This document shows, piece after piece, positions 33,201 to 44,660 of a stretch of DNA of 64,000 nucleotides; within the stretch, counting starts at the first letter, position 1, and each line of letters starts with the position of its first letter. The stretch lies in contig NC_087064.1 in the NCBI RefSeq assembly GCF_963678635.1, positions 39,176,532 to 39,240,531 on the forward strand, given 5' to 3'. A model generated the notes under the pieces. The model saw only the letters and a program-made list of their open reading frames with translations. It was not told the origin of the DNA and did no database searches. The position numbers and the translations under genes are program-made. The stretch is from Symsagittifera roscoffensis (lineage: Eukaryota; Xenacoelomorpha; Acoela; Convolutidae).

Positions 33201-34426
33201 TTTAAAGAGTGTGTAACTATTTAGTTATCTTGATTGTTGGCTTTTTACGCTGGACTAGTAGGAAGGTGTTTTCGGTATAATCATAAACTTTTCTTTCGTT
33301 TATTAACCTTAAGATATTCATTTGCACTTCATTGAGAACTTCGAAGCGTGGAATGGCCATGGGATAGATAAAGTCACCTATTGGCTCATGCACTCGCAAG
33401 TTTCTTTGCTTGTCATAATACTTAACTTGATTCTCTCTTCTACTTGGTATCAGATCGTTCAAGAGCGAGTGAGATGTTGTTTTGTCGGTAGCATTGGGCA
33501 ACGAAGCAATATAAGAAACTTTTTTTTGTCTTCATAGTTTTTTATGTTCAGGAACAAAGTGTGATGTTTCTGCAGATCTGTTGGTAGAGGCAAGTAGGAT
33601 GCAGCTCTGATTGGCACTATCTTCACCATTTTCAGAACTATTTTGTCGATTTTTCGAAATCTCCATCCGCTCCCGTGAGATGCGTACATATGTACAGTGG
33701 ATAGAATTTGATCCAATTAATCATTAAATTGATCATCTGTCGATCCTTGTATGTCCAGAGCTATCATCTTCCAGTTAGCAACGATCGTTTTTACCTCTTC
33801 GGTGCCGTCCGCTTTTTCTTTCTCCAGCGTCACTTCTACCGCCAAATGAGCTTTTTTGGGTTCGTACATAGTGTTTTGGTTGATCCATTCCTCGATTTAG
33901 TCTCGCTTATTCACAAATAGAGCTGGCAAGTTCACTTTGTTTTCCGAGGGTACTATGTCGTACACGCTCACTGCTCCACTAAAAGCTGTCTCAGCAGCTT
34001 TTATGGACGTGAGGATTGCTCGGTCCACATCCCATGCCGGCTAGCCGTGCTCTTTTTGCAGATGATCGGCACAGGGACGATCATTTTTGAACTTATTTAG
34101 ATCGTAGAAACAAATTCTCATCTGTGCTGGCTCTCCACTTTCTTTGTGCTGCTCTACTACATGTTCCCCATGACTCGTAGAGATTTGTCCTCCAGTTCAC
34201 AATGTTCGCAGATATAGTCGGGGTTAACACGGTCGATTTTGTGGACAGCCGTTAGATGACTTTTGAGGCTTAGCTTGTCGCTCAGTTTCTTTTGACAGAA
34301 CTGCTGAAGTTGAGAATTCAAAAGTGTAAAGTGAAGTTTAATGGTTGGGAAAGGTTGACGTTTAATTTTTAGCTGACCACAAAGCGTAGGTTCATAACGT
34401 GTAGGGTTATTGATTAACGGTTTCAA
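30208..34426 (-). pseudogene. POLB: Polinton family-B DNA polymerase (protein-primed type), frameshifted
   Basis: Read on the minus strand. The N-terminal part has a Cys/His finger (KSHLTAVH, ICEHC at 34157-34426), then HGSGWRFRKID and the AASYLPLP segment. Exonuclease motif I is FAVYFDLESLL (about 32830), motif II NPQNYDLHYVL (about 32470). Polymerase motif A is MIDTKSLYGG (about 31670), motif B KQIINSGFG (about 31190) and motif C LLYFDTDSI (about 30870). The C-terminus runs to the stop at 30208 with EFVGLKPKLYS and a basic tail PPKRRVL. Catalytic residues of both activities are present, but at least eight frame changes or stops separate the pieces. The enzyme would replicate the element from a terminal protein primer. 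Start not defined; the copy to the right repeats the N-terminal half. Confidence 0.85.
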
Positions 34427-34925
34427 CTTCTTTTCTCGGTTCTATTATTCATTACTTTTGTGGAAACATTTACCACCTTTAACACTTTATATCTTATTGA
34501 ACTCCTTTATGTGGTATTTAGGTCAACTCTTGTTTTAACCTACACTTCGATTGAGACTGATTGGTTGAAAGTGACTAATGAGAGCTAAGCTAGCAAAAGG
34601 TATTTGAATGGAACTATCACCACAACCACAAAGTGTAATAGGAAAGTATACATAAGGGAAACTGATGGTGGATATAAAATATACTAGCGTGTACCGCACC
34701 TCCGGTGCTTCGAATTTTCAAAAAATCAAAAAAAAAACTTTTCTTTGAGTGTACTCTGACAGCACCCAATAGTAGTAGGCTCCTACACAGGGGTGCTCCA
34801 GAGCCTAATCCCAAAACCACCTTGGCGCTCCAGACACAATTTCTCGGTGCTCCAGACCCTAATCCCATAATCACATAGGGGCTACAAACAAATTTTAAAA
34901 CATAGGGGCTACAAACAAATTTTAA
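32532..34925. repeat. Tandem duplication inside the polymerase, unit 1 (2394 bp)
   Basis: Every position from 32532 to about 34902 recurs 2394 bases further right with only a handful of single-base differences (for example near 32633, 33382, 33916 and 34230). This unit is contiguous with the polymerase C-terminal half. Confidence 0.9.
34680..34925. other. Upstream segment with short repeated phrases
   Basis: Between the polymerase frames and the junction. The phrase gtgctccaga occurs repeatedly with cctaatccca, and cataggggctacaaac occurs twice next to the duplication junction, once in unit 2. It may have promoted the unequal exchange. Confidence 0.45.
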
Positions 34926-37300
34926 AACCGAGGAAAGTGCCATCGAAAAGACTACGTCGAATACTTTTGTGTTGTTCTCGCTGAGTTCTTCCTCGCAAAT
35001 CCAACATCGGTCACCATCCTCAAGATTGATGGTGTCGTCCAAGTAGTTTGGAAATCTTCGCTTTTTATTCTGAAAATCACGAGCCGAAATTTCCAGCATT
35101 TGTACAAATTTGGACAAAATGTCTGATCCTTGTTAAAGAGAAAAGAATGCGGACTTCGGGTTTCCTTGTTCAACTACTACATTACAGAAACTGCTCGGCT
35201 TATGTTTCTCAATAACCCTCGGTAACAAGGACTCCAAGTCAAAGTACACTGCAAAAGGGCTGTTGCTTCTTGCACCAATATTCTTGAATGGTACGCCGCT
35301 CTTGTATTTGTCAGACATAGTGACAATAGCAGGTTCGTTCCCCATACAAACTAAATGATGTCGTTCCAGTCGCTCTGCTGATGATTCTCTGTGAAAACAG
35401 TTTCTGCAGAGCTGATTTCGCGATCTGGTTTTCGTTTCTGTAGTTTACTCACTAGCTTGATGAGATCTTTGATCACCACATAATGGTGCATTCCCATGTC
35501 GTTTAAAAGCAGGTAATCGACAACGAAATTGGATTGGTACCCCGTTGTACCTGAAATAAAACGAGTTCTTTCTAGGTATTGAATGCATCCTTCTTTTAAA
35601 GAGTGTGTAACTATTTAGTTATCTTGATTGTTGGCTTTTTACGCTGGACTAGTAGGAAGGTGTTTTCGGTATAATCATAAACTTTTCTTTCGTTTATTAA
35701 CCTTAAGATATTCATTTGCACTTCATTGAGAACTTCGAAGCGTGGAATGGCCATGGGATAGATAAAGTCACCTATTGGCTCGTGCACTCGCAAGTTTCTT
35801 TGCTTGTCATAATACTTAACTTGATTCTCTCTTCTACTTGGTATCAGATCGTTCAAGAGCGAGTGAGATGTTGTTTTGTCGGTAGCATTGGGCAACGAAG
35901 CAATATAAGAAACTTTTTTTTGTCTTCATAGTTTTTTATGTTCAGGAACAAAGTGTGATGTTTCTGCAGATCTGTTGGTAGAGGCAAGTAGGATGCAGCT
36001 CTGATTGGCACTATCTTCACCATTTTCAGAACTATTTTGTCGATTTTTCGAAATCTCCATCCGCTCCCGTGAGATGCGTACATATGTACAGTGGATAGAA
36101 TTTGATCCAATTAATCATTAAATTGATCATCTGTCGATCCTTGTATGTCCAGAGCTATCATCTTCCAGTTAGCAACGATCGTTTTTACCTCTTCGGTGCC
36201 GTCCGCTTTTTCTTTCTCCAGCGTCACTTCTACCGCCAAATGAGCTTTTTTGGGTTCGTACATAGTGTTTTGGTTGATCCATTCCTCGATTTAGTCTCGC
36301 TTATTCACAAATAAAGCTGGCAAGTTCACTTCGTTTTCCGAGGGTACTATGTCGTACACGCTCACTGCTCCACTAAAAGCTGTCTCAGCAGCTTTTATGG
36401 ACGTGAGGATTGCTCGGTCCACATCCCATGCCGGCTAGCCGTGCTCTTTTTGCAGATGATCGGCACAGGGACGATCATTTTTGAACTTATTTAGATCGTA
36501 GAAACAAATTCTCATCTGTGCTGGCTCTCCACTTTCTTTGTGCTGCTCTACTACATGTTCCCCATGACTCGTAGAGATTTGTCCTCCAGTTCACAATGTT
36601 CGCAGATATAGTCGGGGTTAACACGGTCGGTTTTGTGGACAGCCGTTAGATGACTTTTGAGGCTTAGCTTGTCGCTCAGTTTCTTTTGACAGAACTGCTG
36701 AAGTTGAGAATTCAAAAGTGTAAAGTGAAGTTTAATGGTTGGGAAAGGTTGACGTTTAATTTTTAGCTGACCACAAAGCGTAGGTTCATAACGTGTAGGG
36801 TTATTGATTAACGGTTTCAACTTCTTTTCTCGGTTCTATTATTCATTACTTTTGTGGAAACATTTACCACCTTTAACACTTTATATCTTATTGAACTCCT
36901 TTATGTGGTATTTAGGTCAACTCTTGTTTTAACCTACACTTCGATTGAGACTGATTGGTTGAAAGTGACTAATGAGAGCTAAGCTAGCAAAAGGTATTTG
37001 AATGGAACTATCACCACAACCACAAAGTGTAATAGGAAAGTATACATAAGGGAAACTGATGGTGGATATAAAATATACTAGCGTGTACCGCACCTCCGGT
37101 GCTTCGAATTTTCAAAAAATCAAAAAAAAAACTTTTCTTTGAGTGTACTCTGACAGCACCCAATAGTAGTAGGCTCCTACACAGGGGTGCTCCAGAGCCT
37201 AATCCCAAAACCACCTTGGCGCTCCAGACACAATTTCTCGGTGCTCCAGACCCTAATCCCATAATCACATAGGGGCTACAAACAAATTTTAAAACCCTAT
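34926..37300. repeat. Tandem duplication, unit 2, with second polymerase N-terminal half
   Basis: Carries the same finger (36551-36820 minus), HGSGW segment (35853-36110 minus), exonuclease I block (35133-35345 minus) and CWICEEEL block (34950-35110 minus) as unit 1. It ends at the cgaggaaagtgcc junction with no polymerase domain, so it cannot encode an enzyme alone. The few differences point to a recent event or to haplotype/assembly duplication. Confidence 0.9.
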
Positions 37301-37670
37301 GACTATATGACTATAATATATATGAAATGACTATATTACAATAAGTCACTGCTGTTGTGGTATATAATAAAAAGGTATGTCAGCGGACTGTATTTGCGTG
37401 CCTTAACGTTCGATCAAGACTATAACGATCATATTTGAGTGGAATTAAAGTTATAGCTAAGAGTTATAGCCAATAGGTAAGAGTTATAGCCAATGTATTC
37501 AAACCCGTATCAACTGTAAAACATTGCCTTTCCGTATGCATTTTTTATTGACGAAACAACGCTTAGCAATCTGAATCACTCACGAAATTTGAAGAGCGGC
37601 TGTCAGTCCGGTGTCATGACTTAATTGAATAATAAAAATAATCGTAAAATTATGGAATAATAAATTAAGC
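37300..37670. other. Non-coding gap between divergent Polinton genes
   Basis: Lies between the minus-strand polymerase and the plus-strand genes, where a divergent promoter would be expected. A short tandem phrase, agagttatagcca, occurs at about 37452 and 37480. No TATA element could be chosen with confidence. Confidence 0.3.
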
Positions 37671-37673
37671 AAA

Positions 37674-37814
37674 ATGATTTTAATTGGAGATTGGCATACT
37701 GAAGATACTGATAGTGAGCAGTTTAGTTTCTCTGTCTTCTCAACTGGTGCCCGATCAAAAAACAGTTGTATTAACGATCGTCATATAGTTTTCATATCAC
37801 GGTGGAAAAAATAG
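37674..37814 (+). CDS. Small ORF, 46 codons, unknown
   Basis: ATG at 37674 to TAG at 37812. The product starts MILIGDWHTEDTDSEQ. It is the first open frame on the plus strand after the polymerase. No family recognised; it may be a decayed fragment of a longer gene. Confidence 0.25.
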   Translation: MILIGDWHTEDTDSEQFSFSVFSTGARSKNSCINDRHIVFISRWKK

Positions 37815-38354
37815 CAGATAAGGAACCAAAAGAATATGAACAGAGTTGTAAAGAACAGTTTTACTTGAACGAACTTTTACAAATAAAAAATTCAGCAGGT
37901 CCGCGAGGTGTTGGAAAAATACAAAAGGAAATTGGAAAAATGTAGAGTTACTTCAATGGACTTGGAAGTCTTTCACGAGATTTATTTGACCGTGAAAAAA
38001 ACCTATCCGAAAAACTCTGACCGCCGAAATTATTTTCTAGCTGCATGTTCTGTTTTTCTTTTCTAGCAAAAATGACATAAACTATGACGTTGCCATTAAA
38101 CTTAGACCATATGGAGGTCTTATTGGCATAGATAGTTCTTCATTGGACAAATATTTAAATGATTCAAAAATATTACGTTAGTATGCAATTTTACATGATG
38201 CCGCGGGATTTGTTCACGAAGCTTATAACACTGGTCCCACCTACTGTTACATGCTAACCTGGAAGGGTAGCAACAGCCTGATTGGTCACTTGAGTGGTAT
38301 TACTTTCTGTTTATTTGTTAAACTGACAAAACCAAGTCTCTATCAATTGTTAGA
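37815..38354 (+). other. Decayed coding-like fragments, unknown gene
   Basis: Short open pieces in different frames (KEPKEYEQSCKEQF near 37825; DVAIKLRPYGGLIGID near 38080; ILHDAAGFVHEAYNTGP near 38190) read like protein broken by frameshifts. Not recognised. Confidence 0.3.
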
Positions 38355-38579
38355 ATGTTGAAGGAAACATCAGTTGTGCTAGACTTGGAAGGATTCCGTT
38401 GTAGCAAAAATAATTTTATAGTTAAAGAACTAACCATTACAATTTTTGATTATAGTGACTCTCCTATTTTTCTAAATCCAGCTAGTTTCAATTCACTTCC
38501 TAAATCCGAACAAGCTTACAACTCGTTGACAAATAGCTTACACGGAATTCACTGGGAAATTCACAAAGATTTTATCTAA
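38355..38579 (+). pseudogene. Polinton accessory gene fragment (VVLDLEGF protein)
   Basis: A 74-codon frame with VVLDLEGFRCSKNNF, FIVKELTI and SFNSLPKSEQAYNSL. The D-x-E near the start, in a hydrophobic strand, recalls the first motif of DEDD-type exonucleases, but no further motif is present, so the function is a guess. Its end joins the repeated module start at about 38565. Confidence 0.35.
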
Positions 38580-38624
38580 TCAGACATATACTTTTTTTTG
38601 CTTCAAGTATTTAACAGCATAAAA

Positions 38625-39030
38625 ATGACAGCACAAGAATTTGTTCTGATTCCGAAGCATATTTATATTGGAGAATAACCCCATGCAGCGCAAATTTTGC
38701 TTGGCAACTCCATCAAACATAAAAAACCGCAACTATCATACTTGAATCGTTTAAGACCCCTAAATGCAATAACAGCTAATCCTTCAGTCTTACCAACCCC
38801 CGAAACACTTATCAATGCCACAGCAGAAAACAATCAACAAGAGCAAGCTCTCTTTCTCACTGAAGTTCAGGGAAATGAACTGGAAACAAGTGCTGAGCTT
38901 AATGACTCTTCATCCACTGAACGTATTATGTTACAATTACAACTCATGGACGAAATCAAACTTAAGCGAGAGAAAAAAGTTCTGGAAATATAAAAAAGTC
39001 AGAGCCAGTCATATTAAACAAAGAAAATGA
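38625..39030 (+). pseudogene. Polinton accessory gene (FVLIPKH protein), module copy A
   Basis: ATG at 38625 gives MTAQEFVLIPKHIYIGE and then TAA at 38676. The frame reopens at once and runs to 38993 (IKHKKPQLSYLNRLRP, then a Glu/Gln-rich helix). The lysine-rich C-terminal part follows in other frames. The same TAA occurs in all three module copies, so it predates amplification. The role is unknown; in Polintons such basic, helical proteins beside integrase are common but uncharacterised as far as I know. Confidence 0.5.
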
Positions 39031-39180
39031 AGAACTTTACCTTGATAAAGTTCCAACCGGTCTAAAGGCATCAGTTTTTTTTGTATGATAAACAGCAACA
39101 AACTAAAAAACTTTACAACCCTGCTTTCATACTGATTTTGAGGTCACTCAAACTTGACGAACAGTTAGTTATGAACAAGT

Positions 39181-39573
39181 ATGCCAAAGTCGCGGTTCAG
39201 TCAACGAATAAGGCAACTATCATACTTGAATCGTTTAAGACCCCTAAATGCAACAACGGCTAATACTTCAGTCTTACGAACCCCCGAAACACTTATCAAT
39301 GCCACAGCAGAGAACAATCAACAAGAGCAAGCTCTCCTTTCACTGAAGATGAGGGAAATGAACTGGAAACAAGTGCTGAGCTTAATGACTCTTCACCCAC
39401 TGAACTTATTATGTTACAATTACAACTCATGGACGAAAGCAAACTTAAGTCAACGAATACGGAACAAGCTCAACAGAAGCAATGAAGCAGAGGTTCCACA
39501 AGTTCCCCTTCAACATCTACAGCCCTCCTTTCTCCCAAGAAACCATCAACAATTTCCAGCTCGAAAAGCATAA
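39181..39573 (+). pseudogene. Chimeric second copy of the FVLIPKH gene middle inside module A
   Basis: From about 39206 the sequence jumps back to LSYLNRLRPLNA and repeats roughly 245 bases of the gene before resuming its lysine-rich 3' part. The junction lies between AACGAATAAGG and CAACTATCATAC. This is an insertion of an internal duplicate. Confidence 0.6.
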
Positions 39574-39739
39574 AAAGACCCAGACTCAGAAGGACTGTTG
39601 CAGACAGTGAAAGAAAACGGGCAGCGCAAAAAAACCAAGGGAGAAGAAGGAGCAGAAGAAGACTCTGAATCGTACAGAACCCCCGATTACGATTCACATT
39701 CTGCAACGACAGAGAGGACAAAGACGAAAACCAAAAAAT

Positions 39740-40680
39740 GGCAAGATTACACCGGCTGAAGAAAAAATATTGAGAACTAAATTTACAAGTCGAGGTCCAG
39801 CCATTTTTGGCAGTGTACAGTATTTAAAAGAGGAATGAAAAGTTTCACGAAGTAAAGTGAAACAGTTTTTACGTACAGAGCCTGCATATTTAAAATATTG
39901 AACAGTTCGTCGCAAAATACCACGCATCAAAGTGATAGTTTATGACATAAACGAAATATGGTCAATTGACCTAGCGTATGTTGATAAGCTTGCAGATTAC
40001 TACAAAAACATTAAATATCTTATGATTGCTGCGGATTGCATGTCCAGCTATCTACGTGTACAACCATTGAAATCAAAGTATGCCACCTCAACTGCGGAAG
40101 CATTCAAACAAATGATAAAAACAAATCAGCCACAAAAATTCTGGGTAGATAAAGGCACAGAGTTCAGGAGACCGTTCAAAACTTTATGTGAGAAAAGGGC
40201 ATCGAAACATATACAACAGAGAGTGAAAAAAATCCGCTTTCGCCGAGAGGAGCAATCGATCACTGAAGAAATTGATTTATAAGTATTTGGAGGACAAATG
40301 GACCTACTCTTACATCCATAAGCTTCAAGATTTTGTCAACACAATAAATTCGAGAACAAACCGCGTCATCGAATTAGCCCCCAATAAGGTGAAAAAAAAG
40401 GATGTTCCACGTCTAATTTCATTAGGAGCGGAACAATCATAGAAACTAGTTCGCCGACCAAAGCTCTACGTTGGCGATTTTGTTTGATTAGCAAAAATTG
40501 ACATCTTTTCGAAAAGGTTATAAACAATCCTTCACTGACGAGGTTTTGAAATGATTGACATACAAACAAGGAACCCACCGACTCATAATCTGATCGACGC
40601 CGATAAAGAACCAAAGAGGGTAAATTTTATGAACCCAAACTAATCAGAGTCTTGGAACAGAAAGGGTCAAATAACACCGA
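39740..40680 (+). pseudogene. INT: Polinton retroviral-type integrase, module copy A, frameshifted
   Basis: A basic N-terminal part with stops (39740-39930) is followed by an open core at 39932-40282 with EIWSIDLAYVDKL (first catalytic Asp) and FWVDKGTEF (second Asp). Near 40200 the frame shifts and the Glu-containing part continues in another frame. The C-terminal part (near 40440-40640, RRPKLYVGDF-like) is visible in pieces. The enzyme family inserts Polinton DNA with a 6-bp target duplication. Stops at several points make this copy inactive. Confidence 0.8.
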
Positions 40681-40739
40681 ACAAAAATCTTGGAAGTTTT
40701 GTTTTTTATGTCACTATTCCCAGATCAGAAGTAGTTTTT

Positions 40740-40886
40740 ATGTCTGAAATGATTTTAGTTTTAGTTTTACTAAGCTTTAGTATCTATAAACTTTGTTTGA
40801 CGCAAGTAAGCTCTGAAGAAAATTCAGTTTGGTTTTCCATATTTTCTGGTTTAGTTGGGTACGTACTACCTAACCTAAGGATATGA
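40740..40886 (+). CDS. Small single-pass membrane protein, Polinton module copy A
   Basis: An intact 48-codon frame starting MSEMILVLVLLSFSIYKLC, one hydrophobic segment at residues 4-16, a short polar loop (SSEENS) and a second hydrophobic part (FSGLVGYVLP). Its stop overlaps the ATPase start as ATGA (40883-40886), a compact, virus-like gene junction. It has stayed open in both copies while neighbours decayed, though its small size makes that only weak evidence for selection. Confidence 0.6.
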   Translation: MSEMILVLVLLSFSIYKLCLTQVSSEENSVWFSIFSGLVGYVLPNLRI

Positions 40887-41450
40887 ATAAAATTATTGAT
40901 ACATCAACAAGACTATTTATGGCAGTTGTAGGACCTTCTGGATCCTGAAAAACAGAGTTAATTTTCAAATTTTTGAAAAGGAGAATTTTTTACCCCAAAT
41001 TTGGAAGAATTTGATTCTTTTACAAAGATATTCAACCTATAGTTCTAGAAAAGTTTAACGCTCCCAGTATTCAAATAAAATTCGTCAAGTTTGATGGATT
41101 TGATCGTTTGAGAATTATTGAAAACATTCTGTTAGTGTTTGATGACCCATGTGAAGAAATTTATATTGATAAAGAATTAGTTAAGCTGGCAACGGCAGGA
41201 AAACACAAGGGATTGGATGTTATCTATCTTAAACATAACTTATTCCTCCGAAGCCGATGGTCACGAACTATTGATTTGAACACATCTCACATCGTTTTGG
41301 TTCAAATCACCCCAAGATATTCACCAACTTGATCATCTAGGCAGGCAACTCAATGTAACCAGTTTTTTACGAAATATTAACTGGCTACGAAAGACACCTT
41401 CGAACATCTACTTATTTAGATCCCCGAAAATCAGACTGTCTTAGGTACTG
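40883..41450 (+). pseudogene. ATP: Polinton FtsK/HerA-type packaging ATPase, module copy A
   Basis: ATG at 40883. The Walker A motif reads VVGPSGS, then a TGA stop in place of the Gly codon, then KTEL, so this copy is dead. After a frameshift the open part 41108-41332 contains ENILLVFDDPCEE (Walker B, LLVFDD) and KLATAGKHKGLDVIYLKHN. A further shift near 41300 leads to the LDHLGRQ segment. The family pumps DNA into capsids. Confidence 0.8.
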
Positions 41451-41889
41451 TTCAAACAAAATACCTCCTGGCCCCTCAATTTGCTATTTACCATTACATA
41501 AGGCAGAGGTGACACCCATCACAAATGAACGCGAAAAAATTCTGCAGCGCATGGTACAATTGAGTCCAAGCCAACCACTTAGCTTTTTTAGAAAATCATC
41601 AAATACTCAAGTCATATCAGTCGTTTGCGAATGCTTGCTCAATGCATCAACGGTAATAGGCCTGTTAGTATTCCAAATCTTTTAATTTCAAGAAACATAT
41701 AAGATTCTAATCAATCCAAAAACGAGTCTGGAAAAAAATCAGCTGTTATTTTGAGTGAACAAGGATTTTATCTAATCAGACATATACTTTATTTTTGCGT
41801 CAAGTTTTTGACAGCATTAAAATGACAGCACAAGAATTTGTTCTGATTCCGAAGCATATTTATATTGGAGAATAACCCCATGCAGCGCA

Positions 41890-42227
41890 AATTTTGCTTG
41901 GCAACTCCATCAAACATAAAAAACCGCAACTATCATACTTGAATCGTTTAAGACCCCTAAATGCAATAACAGCTAATCCTCCAGTCTTACCAACCCCCGA
42001 AACACTTATCAATGCCACAGCAGAAAACAATCAACAAGAGCAAGCTCTCTTTCTCACTGAAGTTCAGGGAAATGAACTGGAAACAAGTGCTGAGCTTAAT
42101 GACTCTTCATCCACTGAACGTATTATGTTACAATTACAACTCATGGACGAAATCAAACTTAAGCGAGAGAAAAAAGTTCTGGAAATATAAAAAAGTCAGA
42201 GCCAGTCATATTAAACAAAGAAAATGA
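41890..42227 (+). pseudogene. FVLIPKH gene, module copy B
   Basis: Nearly identical to copy A, with the same internal TAA (near 41873) before the open part ending at 42190. The lysine-rich 3' part continues at 42378-42680 in other frames. Confidence 0.55.
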
Positions 42228-42685
42228 AGAACTTTACCTTGATAAAGTTCCAACCGGTCTAAAGGCATCAGTTTTTTTTGTATGATAAACAGCAACAAAC
42301 TAAAAAACTTTACAACCCTGCTTTCATACTGATTTTGAGGTCACTCAAACTTGACGAACAGTTAGTTATGAACAAGTATGCCAAAGTCGCGGTTCAGTCA
42401 ACGAATAAGGAACAAGCTCAATAGAAGCAAAGAAGCAGAGGTTCCACAAGTTCTCCTTCAACAACTACAGCCCTCCTTTCTCCCAAGAAACCGTCAACAA
42501 GTTCCAGCTCAAAAAGCATTAAAAGACGCAGAATCAGAAGGACTGTTGCAAACAGTGGAAGAGAACGGGCAGCGCAAAAAAACCAAACGAAAAGAAGGAG
42601 CAGAAGAAAAATCTGAATCGTACAGAACGCCCGATAACGATTCAGATTCTGCAACGACAGAGAAGACAAAGACGGAAACAAAAAA

Positions 42686-42973
42686 ATGGCAAGATTACAC
42701 CCGCTGAAAAAAATATTGAAAACTAAATTTGCAACTCAAGGTCCAACCTTGTTTGGCAGTGTACAGAATTTAAAAGAGGAATCAAAATTTTCACGAATAA
42801 AAGTGAAACAGTTTTTACATACAGAGCCTGCATATTTAAAATATCGAACAGTTCGTCGCAAAATACCAAGCCTCAAAGTGATAGTTTATGACATAAACGA
42901 AATATGGTCAATTGACCTAGCGTATGTTGATAAGCTTGCAGATTACAACAAGATTATCCCAGATCAGAAGTAG
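42686..42973 (+). pseudogene. INT: Integrase N-terminal part, module copy B, truncated
   Basis: A 95-codon open frame starting MARLHPLKKILKTK, through FLHTEPAYLKYRTVRRK to EIWSIDLAYVDKLADYN. It then ends in a deletion junction (near 42953) and a foreign tail IIPDQK. It shows the intact N-terminal region that is broken in copy A, but it lacks the second Asp and the Glu. Confidence 0.75.
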
Positions 42974-42978
42974 TTTTT

Positions 42979-43125
42979 ATGTCTGAAATGATTTTAGTTT
43001 TAGTTTTACTAAGCTTTAGTATCTATAAATTTTGTTTGACGCAACTAAGCTGTGAAGAAACTTCAGTTTGGTTTTCCATATTGTCTGGTTTAGTTGGGTA
43101 CGTACTACCTAACCTAAGGATATGA
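42979..43125 (+). CDS. Small membrane protein, Polinton module copy B
   Basis: Intact 48-codon frame with the same layout as the copy at 40740, differing by a few residues (for example KFC for KLC, CEETS for SEENS). Again overlaps the next ATG by ATGA at 43122-43125. Confidence 0.6.
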   Translation: MSEMILVLVLLSFSIYKFCLTQLSCEETSVWFSILSGLVGYVLPNLRI

Positions 43126-43683
43126 ATGAAATTATTGATGCATCAACAAGACTATTTATGGCAGTTGTAGGACCTTCGGGATCCGGAAAAACAGAATTAT
43201 TTTCCAAATTTTTGAAAAGAAGAACTTTTTACCCCAAATTTGGAAGAGTTTGAATTTTTTGACAAAGATATTCAACCTATAGTTCTAGAAAAGTTTAACG
43301 CTCTCAGTATTCGAATAAATTTCGTCAAGTTTGATGGATTTGATCGTTTGAGAATTATCGAAAACATTCTGTTAGTGTTTGATGACTCATGTGAAGAAAT
43401 TTATATTGATAAAGATTTAGTTAAACTGGCAACGGCAGGAAAACACAAGGGCTTGGATGTTATCTATCTTAAACATAACTTAATCCTCCGAAGCCGATGG
43501 TCACGAACTATTGATTTGAACACATCTCACATCGTTTTCTTCAAATCACCCCAAGATATTCACCAACTTGATCATCTAGGCAGGCAACGCAATGTAACCA
43601 GTTTAGTACGAACTATTAACTGGCTACGAAGGACACCGTCGAACAGCTACTTATTTAGATCCCCAAACATCAGACTGTCTTAG
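43122..43683 (+). pseudogene. ATP: FtsK/HerA-type packaging ATPase, module copy B
   Basis: From ATG 43122 the Walker A motif VVGPSGSGKTEL is intact. A frameshift near 43225-43245 moves reading to the open part 43240-43683 with ENILLVFDDSCEE (Walker B), LATAGKHKGLD, SRWSRTIDLNTSH and LDHLGRQ. Apart from that single shift this copy keeps the whole ATPase core. Confidence 0.82.
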
Positions 43684-43843
43684 GTACTGTTCAAACATAA
43701 TACCTCCTGGCCACTCACTTTTCTATTTACTATTACATAAAGCAGAGGTGACACCCATCACAAATGAACGCGAAAAAATTATCTATTCTGCAGCGCATGG
43801 TACAGTTGAGTCCAAGCCAACCACGGAGCTTTATTAGAAAATC

Positions 43844-44035
43844 ATGAAATACTCGAGTCATATCAGTCGTTTGCGAATGCTTGCTCAATGCATCAACGGT
43901 AATGTGCCTGTTAGTATTCCAAATCTTTTAATTTCAAAGAAACATAAGTTTCTAATCATTCTTTTAATTTCAAAGAAACATAAGTTTCTAATCAATCCAA
44001 AGAAGAGTCTGGAAAAAAATCAGCTGTTATTTTGA
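43844..44035 (+). CDS. Small basic ORF after the ATPase, with tandem 34-bp repeat
   Basis: 63 codons, starting MKYSSHISRLRMLAQCINGN. A near-exact 34-base tandem repeat (43924-43991) duplicates LLISKKHKFLI. Copy A carries an unduplicated, broken version near 41607-41755. Possibly the distal part of a gene following the ATPase; function unknown. Confidence 0.35.
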   Translation: MKYSSHISRLRMLAQCINGNVPVSIPNLLISKKHKFLIILLISKKHKFLINPKKSLEKNQLLF

Positions 44036-44099
44036 GTGAACAAGGATTTTATCTAATCAGACATATACTTAATTTTTGCGTCAAGTTTTTGACAGCATA

Positions 44100-44568
44100 A
44101 GAATGACAGCACAAGAATTTGTTCTGATTCCGAAGCATATTTAAATTGGAGAATAACCCCATGCAGCGCAAATTTTGCTTGACAACTCCATGAAACATAA
44201 AAAACCGCAACTATCATACTTGAATCGTTTAAGACCCTTAAATGCAATAACAGCTAATTCTTCAGTCTTACCAACCCCCGAAACACTTATCAATGCCACA
44301 GCAGAAAACAATCAACAAGAGCAAGCTCTCTTTCTCACTGAAGTTGAGGTAAATGAACTGGAAACAAGTGCTGAGCTTAATGACTCTTCATCCACTGAAC
44401 GTATTATGTTACAATTACAACTCATGGACAAAATCAATTTTAAGCGAGACAAAAAAATTCTGGAATTATAAAAAAAAGTCAGAGCGAGTCATATTAAACA
44501 AAGAAAATGAAGAACTTTACCTTGATAAAGTTCCAACCGGTCTAAAGGCATTAGTTTTTTTTGTATGA
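44100..44568 (+). pseudogene. FVLIPKH gene, module copy C
   Basis: ATG near 44102; the same TAA is followed by the open part 44175-44471, then a 71-codon overlapping frame to 44568. Slightly more diverged than A and B. Confidence 0.5.
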
Positions 44569-44660
44569 TATACAGCAACAAACTAAAAAACTTAACAACC
44601 CTGCTTTTATACTGATTTTGAGGTCACTCAAACTTGACGAACAGTTAGTTCTGAACAAGT

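Larger units (their letters stand above)
38565..41763. repeat. Polinton module, copy A (about 3.2 kb)
   Basis: Starts at gattttatctaatcagacat. It includes the FVLIPKH gene, integrase, membrane protein and ATPase. It contains an extra internal copy (39206-39450) of the FVLIPKH gene's middle part, and is the only copy with an almost full integrase. Confidence 0.85.
41764..44043. repeat. Polinton module, copy B (about 2.28 kb)
   Basis: Same start phrase. A deletion joins the integrase after its first catalytic Asp (near 42953) directly to the sequence before the membrane protein. The membrane protein and ATPase Walker A are better preserved here than in copy A. Confidence 0.85.
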
